DNA of 38,902 nucleotides from Beroe ovata (lineage: Eukaryota; Ctenophora; Nuda; Beroida; Beroidae): NCBI GenBank assembly GCA_946803715.1, contig CAMPET010000173.1, positions 35,974-74,875 on the forward strand, written 5' to 3'. Below, piece by piece: positions 30,929 through 38,902 of this stretch. A program made the translations under genes and the position numbers. The first letter of the stretch is position 1. Every line of letters begins with the position of its first letter. The notes beneath the pieces are model-generated. The model made no database searches, was not told where the DNA came from, and saw nothing but the letters and a program-made list of their open reading frames with translations.

Positions 30929-33707
30929 GTGATGATTCGTTGTGACGCTTTCCCATTCCGAAATGTGTGAAGCAACAAAATTCTCATAAGAAATGAATAT
31001 CGTTCTCAATTTCTTGCAGTTACAACTTCTATTGCATCCGTTGAACAATGCATCGATTATAGATCCGTATCGATTTCCGATCCTTGATGACTCGATAATG
31101 AATGATCCCCATTTTCAGAATTGACTTAGCAAGTTTGAAGTTCGCTGCCAACATATTTGATGCTCTTGTCTATTTCCTGAGGAACGCTTTCCATCCCACT
31201 CCCATGCTCAGAACTCTCGATGACGTGAGTTTTTGTTGTTGTCATGGTTACGTCGTGTTGTTGTCAGATTTTGTCATGGTTACGTCGTGTTGTTGTCAGA
31301 TATGAAGTCATGGTAACCTGTTGTTGTTACCTGGTATTAGAAAGTGTTCTCAAGGATATTTTGTGTCAGGCATAACGAAATGAACTCTCAGATAATTCCC
31401 ATTGAAGAGTATGACGACGACACTCAAGATGCTTCGGCGTTTTCCGAGACCGCTTTCGATAGCGATGACGACATCACCGACCACTTTTCAGGTGAGTGAT
31501 TAAGACCAAATTTCAATTTTCCCCATATCTAGAGGTGGAGAAATTTTGATGTTTGTGTGATCTCCAAGATGAAACATTTCTGTATGCTAGGCGGAGGTAA
31601 ACGACACACCTTCTTCAAACGGTCCAACTCGACGACATTCCTGGGATGCCCCTCTCCCGACCCCTTCTCTACCCCTCTAGTCGATTCACTCCCTCTAGCA
31701 GACAAACCCCATCTTCTCACGTCCACTGCACGGAAGGAAGACCTATTCGGTGCTCCAATAACAATCCATGACTACAGCTCTCAGCTACCCGGCATTTCCT
31801 CCTACACCAACCCCTCCCCAATCTTCACTAATCTGAAGGCTGTCATACCGGGACTCCAGCCGTTTAAAGACGTGTTTCTCAACCCAATTCTCACCCAAGT
31901 CAAGCACCCTGACAACCCGTATGAGTATAGTGATATCAACGGACCGGGGTGTGTGGACTATCTGATCGGGAGGTGGAGGTTGTGCACTGAGTTATTCGGT
32001 CGGATTTTCGTGGATGAGGTTGGGTCTGATAAGGACTCGGTGCTGGCAGAGTTGGGCGGGTTTGAGGTGAAGGAAGCACGGTTTAGACGGGCTATGGAGA
32101 AGTTGAAATCATCGCAACAACGGGAGATTTCTCTGGAGGTGAACAGAGATAGAGAGCAACTCCTGCCACAGGCACTGACCCAACTCAACTCTATATACGA
32201 GAAGAGACAAGCCACAGCGGGGTTCAAGTGTCCTGCACTTGCCGTCCAGAGAGTCAAAGTGTCCTTCAAAGATGAGCCAGGTGAGGGGAATGGAATTGCC
32301 AAGAGTTTCTATACAGCCATATGCAAAGCTTTCCTATCCAATGAGCAGCTACCGCCCCTAACTACGATTCTGCCTAAAAAAGAAGGAAAGAAAATCAAAG
32401 ATAAACGAGACAGGAAGGAAAATGACAAGAAATCAAGGACAACTAAGATAATCCCGCCACCCGCCAAAGACAACAAGAAAGAACTAAACTACGACGCGCG
32501 GGAGTTCATCCCGAGTTCGGAGCTCGCGGAAGGAGATGCCCGAGCTCTGATCCCGCACAAGCAGACACTTGGTGACAAGCTCTATCCCCGGGTTTCGCTC
32601 TACTACCGGACCCATGCTGCCAAAATCACGGGCATGTTGCTCGAACTGTCCGCTGCCCAGATGTTGCTCCTCCTCGCTAACGAGAGCTCGCTCAAACACT
32701 TCGTTGACGAGGCGTATAAAGTTATCCTTGCGGCTGGGGGTGAGGCCGAGCCCATGGACACCACAGGTCCAGATATGAGTGGAGATGGCAGTGAACCCGA
32801 CGAGGATTCTGATAGAGAACCGCTCTTCTTCCAGCCGGATAAAGCCGGTTTCTACTCTCCCCGTACAGCGTACAACTCGTCAGAGAGACTGAACTGCTAT
32901 CGTAACATAGGTCGTCTCATTGGGCTCTGCCTCCTGCACAACCACATCCTGCCACTTCCACTCTGCCGACATGTGCTCAAGATAATCATTGGACGGAAGA
33001 TGAGCTGGCACGATCTCGCATTCTTCGACAGTGTGCTCTATGAAAACCTCCGACAACTTGTGGTCGATGCGGAGCAGAACCCAGCACTTGTCGAGAAGTA
33101 CGACCTGACATTTGAGCTGGAGGGGGAAGATGGGCGTGGTCCCATTGAGCTGGTTCCCAACGGCGCCCAAGTGTCTGTCACGGCTGCCAACGTGTACGAC
33201 TACGTGAGGATGTACACCAAGCACAAGCTGATCGGATCAGCCCGGCCTGCCCTCCAGGCAATTAACGACGGTGTATCGGACGTAATTCCCCGGAGTTCTC
33301 TTGCCGGACTGACTGCGGAGGATTTGCGACTCATGCTGAACGGGAGCGGTGAGATCAGTGTGGACCTGCTGAAACACATCACACAGTTCAACAATGAGGC
33401 TAGTCCTGGTGAGCCCGATGAGAAGATAAACAAGATAAAGAAGTGGTTCTGGGGGATAGTTGAGCGCATGAGCACGACGGAGAAACAGGAGCTGGTCTAC
33501 TTCTGGACAAGCTCGCCCGCTCTACCCGCTACAGAAGAGGGCTTCCAGCCTGTGCCGTCCATCACAATCCGGCCGTGGTCCGATCACCAGCTCCCCACTG
33601 CTAACACCTGTATTTCACGGCTCTACATTCCCTTCTATTCCTCCAAATCAATTCTCAAAGCAAAGCTCCTCATCGCAATCAAGACGGAAGGATTTGGATT
33701 TGTGTAG
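18722..33707 (+). CDS. UBR5: UBR5: HECT-type N-degron E3 ubiquitin ligase, 37 coding exons, ~2437 aa
   Basis: A large E3 ligase that recognises N-degrons and other substrates, transferring ubiquitin through a HECT-domain cysteine. All 37 exons join in phase with GT-AG introns (exon maps in the next entries), total 7314 nt; human UBR5 is about 2800 aa, so this one is shorter, mainly in acidic and Ser-rich linkers. Order: N-terminal beta-propeller-like regions, UBA (about residues 160-205), UBR box (about 1039-1105), a long helical middle with acidic stretches, MLLE/PABC (about 2050-2110) and HECT (about 2100-2437). The catalytic Cys is at 33609-33611 (residue 2406) in [14 protein letters not shown]. 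The protein ends KTEGFGFV, as the human one ends KNFGFV. The start ATG is preceded by an AG acceptor (18718) and gives an N-terminus aligned with the human one. The gene is tail-to-tail with the PRPS-like gene. Confidence 0.96.
21476..21533. repeat. (CA)n tract in a UBR5 intron
   Basis: Begins about nine bases after the exon 11 donor (AAG|GTAAAT) and runs to within 30 bases of the exon 12 acceptor, so most of this 94-base intron is CA repeat. Confidence 0.92.
21908..22005. repeat. 13-bp tandem repeat CCACTGCATCACA in a UBR5 intron
   Basis: About seven units with CCACTG, CCACTA and CCGCTG variants fill the intron up to the exon 13 acceptor. Confidence 0.8.
22965..23055. repeat. GCATGTGTTTGTGTATA tandem repeat in a UBR5 intron
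   Basis: Five to six copies of ATAGCATGTGT with or without a TTGTGT insert, in the 919-bp intron between exons 14 and 15. Confidence 0.8.
23246..23304. repeat. 12-bp inverted repeat in a UBR5 intron
   Basis: AACGAGTATAAC (23246-23257) and GTTATACTCGTT (23293-23304) are perfect complements separated by 35 bases. A small degraded transposon or transcript hairpin is possible; no transposase or target duplication is seen. Confidence 0.55.
23668..23706. repeat. (TG)n tract containing the exon 15 splice donor
   Basis: The donor of UBR5 exon 15 is the first GT of this TG repeat, with an ambiguous base at 23669. Confidence 0.8.
24325..24395 (-). tRNA. trnG(GCC): tRNA-Gly (anticodon GCC), copy 1, in a UBR5 intron
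   Basis: Reading the minus strand from 24395, the acceptor stem GCGTCGG pairs with CCGACGC, followed by discriminator A at 24325. The anticodon stem CTCGC/GCGGG encloses CTGCCAC, with anticodon GCC at 24363-24361. The T-arm GGGTTCGATTCCC carries the B box, and the D-arm region (TGGTTGAGTGG) the A box. Length is 71 nt without intron; CCA is not encoded. Seven T residues on the minus strand (24322-24316) follow two bases after the tRNA and should terminate Pol III. The gene is antisense to UBR5, in the intron after exon 16, and ends 11 bases from that exon. Confidence 0.97.
24626..24696 (-). tRNA. trnG(GCC): tRNA-Gly (anticodon GCC), copy 2, identical to copy 1
   Basis: All 71 positions match the copy at 24325-24395, with anticodon at 24664-24662. 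Flanks differ apart from four bases (TTGT on the plus strand) beside the 5' end, so only the gene body is conserved or was homogenised. A six-T terminator follows (24620-24615 on the minus strand). The 5' ends of the two copies are 301 bases apart. Confidence 0.97.
25252..25370. repeat. Degenerate tandem repeat with TTTTGTGTCCCATGCTCAGT units
   Basis: GTGACC(T/C/G)ATGGT and TTGTGTCCCATGCTCAGTGA alternate over two full copies and a partial third in the UBR5 intron after exon 18. Confidence 0.75.
29803..29897. repeat. 19-bp tandem repeat, each unit containing an X-box-like motif
   Basis: GTTGTCATGGTAAC recurs at 29803-29816 and 29822-29835. Variants follow at 29841-29854 (ATTGTCCTGGTAAC), 29858-29871 (GATGCCATGGTAAC) and a degraded one near 29876. 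The first three match the RFX consensus RYYNYY-NN-RRNRAC. The array starts seven bases after the exon 34 donor. Confidence 0.8.
30890..30925. repeat. (CA)n microsatellite in a UBR5 intron
   Basis: Pure CA tract about 190 bases before exon 35. Confidence 0.93.
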
Positions 33708-34220
33708 TGCCTCAAATTTGATTCAAGTAGAGATTATTCTTTCTGATTATCCTGGTTTTTTGAACACCTCATAGGTTTTCAATTGGTCCAGTTTTTTAAT
33801 GAGAGGAACAGTCTGACGCCAATCAAGGATAATTCACTTCTCTCTATCTTTTATCATGGTACCTAATTTATCAGTGTGTGGAATGCAGCATTCTGCAGTT
33901 ATTTCTGTGAGGATATGTCTCAGTACGCTGGATTTGTAATTTATCATATTTTCAAATGATCACAGCTTTTTCGCTTTACTTAAGTATTTATCGATATTCA
34001 GTCACTACGCCCATTTAAAAGATGTAAAAACTTGGACTTTTTCCAAATATCACAATCGCAACTAATCAGAATGTCCATGACATCAATATACGTCATTTCA
34101 CATATGTCAGTAGATATTATTCCAGGTCACGCAGTAGTATAGACTCGCATGTGTATATCACTGCTACACGTGTCGCCCAGATTTGCACGTGCACTGAGCA
34201 ACAAGTCCTGGATGTCCGTT
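33708..34220. other. Shared 3' region between convergent UBR5 and PRPS-like genes
   Basis: The 513 bases between the two stop codons must hold both 3' ends. No canonical AATAAA is seen for UBR5. On the minus strand ATTAAA at 33800-33795 is a candidate signal for the PRPS-like gene; if used, the two 3' UTRs would overlap. Confidence 0.45.
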
Positions 34221-36349
34221 TCACAACTCGAAGAGCTGTAGGAGGGGCTCATGGTTGTGTATCCGACGTATAGCCTCGGCAAAGAGGGGAGCAACATCGA
34301 CTGTCCTCAACTGGGCATACTCAAGTAGATTGTCTGTCTGATCAATCGTGTCTGTCACGACGAACTGGTCAATTGGACTGTCTGCACACAGCTGAAATTA
34401 CCTGGTGTCAGTGGTAGTGGTGACAGCGACACGGGTGTCAGTGGAAGTGGTGTCAGCAGGAGTGGCTGTGGTGTCAGCATTGCTGGACAACTCTGACACC
34501 ACTTTTGCTGGTGTTACTGTCAAGTGTCAAATCGTTACCTTGATATTTTCCGAGGTGAAGAGTCCATGTGTTGCCATGGCAAATATGCGTTTAGCCCCCT
34601 GTTCCTTCAGAAACTCTGCTGTTTTCACAATTGTCACGCATGTGTCTGCTATATCGTCGTAAATGATGCAGTCACGCCCCTGTAAACATCGTGGTTTAGC
34701 TGGATACACTGTAAATTGTACATTGTATAATGTATAGTGCGGCCGAAATGTACATACAGTACATTTTACACTGCCCACACTGATTTCATAGGGCACTAAT
34801 GTTTCTGTACACAGTACACTAATTACACCCAATCATTAGAAACGGGATACACAGTATAGTGGTACAGTGTCACTATGTACCTTTGCTCCGCCCATTTCCG
34901 ATCTATTAATCAGAAGCCAGTTCCAGCGTGTGTTTATAGTAAACACTCTTTGTGATCCCATATGGTAATTGAGTATGCCCACTCCCCCCTTTCTCATTGA
35001 CCCCCTGTTCTCACGTGTACCCAACCTCGCCTCTCCTCGCGTCAATTTCCGTGTTCAGAATTGCCCGGGGCGGGTAGTTTGAGACAGCGTCTGTCTCAGA
35101 ATCAGATCCTGTCTCCAGATATATATATATTGGTATTTGGCACAATTCCAAGTCTTTGTTCGGGGCAGTTATCAAAGAGAGAAGGAGATATGATCCTGTC
35201 TGGGTACTTCTTTGAAGATATGTTGTCTAGAACCTGCACCCACCCACACACACACACACACACACNACACACACACACACACACACACACACACCGACAC
35301 ATACCCCAAAAATCGGTACATAGGTACTCGTAAATTCAAAGAAATTGGACATGGCGTCACAATTGCATACACTGAAATCATTGTCATTTAGGACATGAAA
35401 ATCGTTAAACTCAACGATTTGATAACCCCTCCCTTCACTCCCCCCTCTAATATTTTAACCCCTTTTATCCCCTCTCAACCCCCTATTTCTAACCCACTGT
35501 CTCCTCTCATAGCTCATGTTCGATTCTGATTATCTTCTGAGTCGGGGGCAGACTTGGGAGCAGAAGGAAGTTACTCAACCTTGAGCGACTGCTGACAAAG
35601 TAAGAATGGCTTGTTTGTTTGTTTGTTTGTTCGGGGTTGTTAGTAAGTTCGTTTGTTACGGGTTATCAGTTTGTTTCATTGTGTTTCTGGAGGGTGTCAG
35701 CATTTCATTCACCATACCTACTAGCTACTACTATTTGGGTTCTGGCCAATTTTCTCCATCTCTAACTTTTTGTGCGTGTGTATATCACATGAATATCGAT
35801 GAATGAACTATGAACAATGACCTTGACGTGCCCGACAAGGGCGGCAGCTTGTCTTCCCTCTGTTCCAGTTTCCATCGTGCTGTGATGAACTATCGCAAAC
35901 TGCATGCCCAGGCTTTCCGAGAAATGTGCCACCCGTTTCGTGCCCTGAACGATGATCATGAATCATCTCCTCATAGACAATCATTGATCATGGGATCTCC
36001 AACGTTAATCAAACAGCAGATGGACAAGACTCGCTCTCTACCATCAGCCATGTGATTTATGTTTCTTTTCGGGTAATGTTTCGGGTAATGTTTCTTTTCG
36101 GGTAATCCGAATTTTTCCATGCTGAATACTTAATGGGTATAAGAAATGTTCAGGCTCGGGAGAAGCCTCGTTGTATAATTCTCACCTCTGGGTTTGGGGT
36201 GATGAGGACAGCTTCCCGGAGGTGAAGCTCCTTGATCCAGTCTCTGAATGCAGGCTCGGCCGTTATGTTGTCCACCGGAACATCGAAATAGCCCTGAACC
36301 TGTGTAAATATGGGCATGGGTCATGGGTGTGGTGTCTGTTAATACACAG

Positions 36350-36382
<33 letters not shown>

Positions 36383-38686
36383 GTACAGACACAGCTCTCT
36401 CACGCCCCCAANACACACACACATACACCCCTCATGATCCACCACATTCACTATATATGGATCATGCCATGACAACGCTATGTATGAGATGAGAAAACCA
36501 CACCCTGGATGCGGGCACACAATTTGCAGCTTATCTGAGAACGGTGGTGAAATCCAAGAATTGAAAAATAAATATTTGTCCACCACACGTTGTGTGTTAA
36601 ACCATGTCAAAGGAAGCCGCGACCAATTCGTGAGGTTAGGCGGAACTAACCGAAAATTCCCACACGAATATAAAATACCACAGCACGGACGATTGATTTG
36701 CATAAACTAGGTTATATATGGGATTCCGTGGTATAGAATGCTCAAATTCATATCTAGACGACAGGAGGCCACCTCTAATTTGAGGCATAATATGTGTGGT
36801 ATTAATTGTTGCTCCCTTTTTCAACTTTCGTGGGTCCCTCATGGCCCTGAAATGATTTTCGAATTCTTGAGTGCGGAGAGCGTGCAGCGTTAGTTGTAAG
36901 CTGGTTTTCTTGTCGATTATCTTATTTCTAGAATTCATACCCATATCATTTTCTGATGACCCTCTTAACATCGTGATATGTATCATTTTGCTTATAGATC
37001 CTTTTGATTATAGAGATACAATGTTGGAAACTTTCTCTCCAACAACTTAAGTAGCATAGCTTGTGTATTTACCTGTGGTGTGTGTAGGTCCATCGTGAGC
37101 ACTCGGTCACAATCGACAGATTGAAGCATATCTGCCACCAGTCTCGCGATCGGACACCGGTTTACTCTGGTGTCACAGTCGTACCTGCGGTGTCAAGAGT
37201 GGGCGGTGTCAAAGAATGAATCGCTGTGGTATCAAGAGATGTAGAGTGGTGTCATGAATAGAGTAGTGGTACGATGTCAAGAGATAGATTTGGTGTCAGT
37301 ATTTAGACTTTATGACGTGGTGTTCGACAGGTTCATACTCCATTATCCAATTGACACCACTGGATGTGAGTGGTGTCACTGGGTGTGAGTGGTGTCACTG
37401 GATGTGAGTGGTGTCACTGGGTGTGAGTGGTGTCACTGGATGTGGGTGGTGTCAAAGGGGGTAACTGCTCACCGTGCATAGGGAAAGGAAGGTAGAACAA
37501 TCGTTACTTTCCCCACTGAAGCATTCTTCATGGCTTCCACCAGTATGAGCAAATCCTGCGCTATTGTGTTACTGAATTTTCGTCCGATATGCAAACATCA
37601 TATTATATGCTAAATTAATAATTACTATTTATAGAAGATTCGCCGAAATAAATAGAACTTAGGGAATCGAGGAGTACATAGCATTTTTTTTAAAATTCCG
37701 CAGAATTTATCTCAAATTTGTGAAAAAAGCTGAATATTTTCGCACAGCAGACAGCCATAGGCATTATAATGGGTGTGGTTTAAGTCATACCATTATATCA
37801 TTGTTAAAATTCTTCGAACAACTGAACAGTAGATAGACGTCCTTTCCCCTGACGGATTCCTGAAATATTAAAATATTCAAAACAACAAAATAATCCGATA
37901 ATTAACGAGTGACAATCATGAAATATATCGAAAGTTTAATATCGATAAACCAATTATATTTTTGGAATGTGTATGCGTAAAATATCGTTCTTTCACTCGA
38001 AGTTAACAGACAATCACGTTTTTATAGAGGGAATCCTAATTTCCTCCTAGACGCACTCCCCTCTCTTTGGATGTAAGTCCTTCCTTCTCTAATAATTCTC
38101 AGTAAGAATTATGCAATTAATTGATTGATTCGTGTCATGTATTCAGATAGACGAAATGCTCTGACACGCGTGCGCCGTCCAGCAATTCTATAGTGTATGA
38201 TCCGCTAGCTTGATTCGATGAATTGGTGATCTTTTGCGAGTGCCATTCGATGATCTTTTTGCGTGAAACTCAATTAATGACTCCCATAATGGTGGGAATT
38301 TCTCTGGAATTGGCTGGATGGTGGGAGTTTTTGCTCATTCTTTGCGTACCCCTCACTTGTGTCTGTGTGATCTTTGGCAAGGCACTATCTAGGGTTGTAT
38401 AAATGCATCGCATCTATGTATATTATACATACATATCATTCAAGCCTTTGCTCGTACAGTTGCCGAAGATTTCCCCAAATTTGCGGTTGACACCGTGGTA
38501 TTTTGACCATTCAAGACGTTTTGGGGCCACTACATTTTTTTCACATACCTGAATTTCGAGAAGCGTCTCTGTATTCGCCAGTTTTCTCTTCGTTATCCTT
38601 CCTATCGGTACATTCAGATATTTTGATATGTTCTTGGTGAGCGTGGACTCTGGTGTCAGCCCAAACAGCATGGCGTTACCCCGCAT
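34221..38686 (-). CDS. PRPS-like protein (ribose-phosphate pyrophosphokinase family), eight exons, 316 aa, catalytic residues replaced
   Basis: The family makes PRPP from ribose-5-phosphate and ATP for nucleotide synthesis in the cytosol. Minus-strand coding exons: 38686-38549, 37859-37791, 37555-37473, 37184-37073, 36299-36186, 35944-35822, 34679-34539 and 34391-34221; phases agree, and 316 aa compares with 318 in human PRPS1. Conserved: NTETLLEI near residues 38-45, ESVRGKDVYLL, FPYAR (Arg97), MDLH (His131), VQGYFDVPVDN, the PRPP-loop DDIADTCVT (221-229) and EAIRRIHN. Changed relative to human PRPS1: Gln97 to Tyr98, Asp171 to Asn170 (TPNPEGTKR), and the flexible-loop Lys194 and Arg196 to His193 and Thr195 (VHHST). 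It lacks the inserted segment of PRPSAP proteins. It may be a regulatory pseudoenzyme or a strongly divergent enzyme; sequence alone does not decide. The ATG is at 38686-38684, near the window end. Confidence 0.9.
34400..34510. repeat. GTGGTGTCAG-rich repeat in the last PRPS-like intron
   Basis: GGTGTCAG and GTGGTGTCAGC recur five or more times. The same short word is repeated in other introns of this gene (37190-37455) and in UBR5 introns (22142-22340, 23858-23875). Confidence 0.65.
34717..34754. repeat. TGTACATT/AATGTACA inverted repeat
   Basis: Perfect 8-bp arms at 34717-34724 and 34747-34754 in a region rich in TGTACA words, within a PRPS-like intron. Similar TGTACA-rich sequence occurs at 28646-28700. 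Confidence 0.55.
35242..35295. repeat. (CA)n microsatellite with one N
   Basis: CA tract in the 1.1-kb intron between PRPS-like exons 7 and 6; ambiguous base at 35266. Confidence 0.92.
36347..36425. repeat. Compound (CA)n microsatellite with one N
   Basis: CA blocks at 36347-36378 and after 36412 (N) are separated by unique sequence, about 50 bases from PRPS-like exon 5. Confidence 0.88.
37362..37455. repeat. 19-bp tandem repeat GGATGTGAGTGGTGTCACT, five copies
   Basis: Copies alternate GGA and GGG at the start, giving a 38-bp higher-order unit. The array ends 18 bases from the donor of PRPS-like exon 3. Confidence 0.9.
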
Positions 38687-38862
38687 TATCTCTCTCTGAT
38701 TCTATAGTCAGTACTGCTAGGAAGGGGATTAGTGTGGTTATTAGGGAGTATTTGCGTGATTTTTATAGGGAGTGATTATTTCAATCGCAAACACAGCGAG
38801 TGTTGTACGCGGTTTTAACGAATCCTGATTTATCGCTGTAGTCTGTACCCTATATTACCACA

Positions 38863-38902
<40 letters not shown>
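38687..38902. other. Upstream flank of the PRPS-like gene, ending in (CA)n
   Basis: On the minus strand a CAG lies nine bases before the ATG (38698-38696), a possible acceptor. The rest is AT-rich without a clear promoter. A CA tract runs from about 38859 to the end of the window. Confidence 0.6.

Larger units (their letters stand above)
29796..31118 (+). other. Longest UBR5 intron (1.3 kb)
   Basis: Between exons 34 and 35. It starts with 19-bp TTGTCATGGTAAC repeats (29803-29897), has CpG-rich spots near 30265 and 30510, and a CA tract at 30890-30925. No coding segment is recognised in it on either strand. Confidence 0.7.
28149..33707 (+). other. UBR5: UBR5 exons 29-37: acidic linkers, MLLE and HECT domain
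   Basis: Exons: 28149-28277, 28502-28635, 28805-29006, 29185-29313, 29477-29578, 29681-29795, 31119-31224, 31341-31491, 31591-33707. Exons 29-30 and 36 are Asp/Glu/Ser-rich. Exon 36 must start at 31341 (after ATTAG) because the nearer acceptor at 31367 breaks the frame. The last exon alone encodes about 704 aa: [22 protein letters not shown]-like [15 protein letters not shown], the MLLE core [19 protein letters not shown], and the whole HECT domain to the stop. Confidence 0.93.

Noticed and set aside
34221-38686. PRPS-like locus as a decayed pseudogene
   Set aside because: All eight exons have intact splice sites and agreeing phases, there are no internal stops or frameshifts, and the length is normal. 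Residue changes are confined to catalytic positions and surface loops.

Overview
The window is nuclear DNA from an animal. Its genes are cut into many short exons with GT-AG introns, and several products are animal-type: a full UBR5 ubiquitin ligase, a myristoylated SH3-SH2 tyrosine kinase and a secreted WSC-domain protein. Introns are short (about 60-600 bp, a few over 1 kb) and packed with (CA)n/(TG)n tracts and small tandem repeats. The gene content and compactness fit an early-branching metazoan, most likely a sponge; that is inference, since no marker gene fixes the taxon. The window begins and ends inside (CA)n tracts, and most ambiguous bases lie in or beside such repeats.

Layout. 1-3.78 kb: no gene recognised. 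3.78-6.86 kb (+): a six-exon gene for a 175-residue protein of unknown function with a KEN-box-like N-terminus. 6.86-11.4 kb: gene-poor. 11.4-11.8 kb: a CTCACTCCTCA minisatellite with an assembly gap, touching the 3' end of the next gene. 11.78-17.08 kb (-): a complete nine-exon Src-type kinase (501 aa). Its 2.4 kb SH3-SH2 intron holds, on the opposite strand, a four-exon gene for a secreted Cys-rich/WSC/Cys-rich protein (15.04-16.26 kb). 17.08-18.72 kb: spacer between two head-to-head genes. 18.72-33.71 kb (+): a complete UBR5 gene, modelled here as 37 coding exons and about 2437 aa, with UBA, UBR-box, MLLE and HECT regions. One UBR5 intron holds two identical antisense tRNA-Gly(GCC) genes. 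34.22-38.69 kb (-): a complete eight-exon PRPS-like gene (316 aa), tail-to-tail with UBR5, that has lost catalytic residues.

The genes do not form a pathway. The points of interest are architectural: a nested gene, intronic tRNAs whose Pol III terminator shares bases with a Pol II splice donor, a kinase tail running into a minisatellite, and a possible PRPS pseudoenzyme. In addition, all five protein-coding genes have a splice-acceptor-like AG within 1-9 bases of the start codon, which raises the possibility of spliced-leader trans-splicing. All exon models were made by eye from splice consensus, phase agreement and remembered family sequences; no alignment or search was run.
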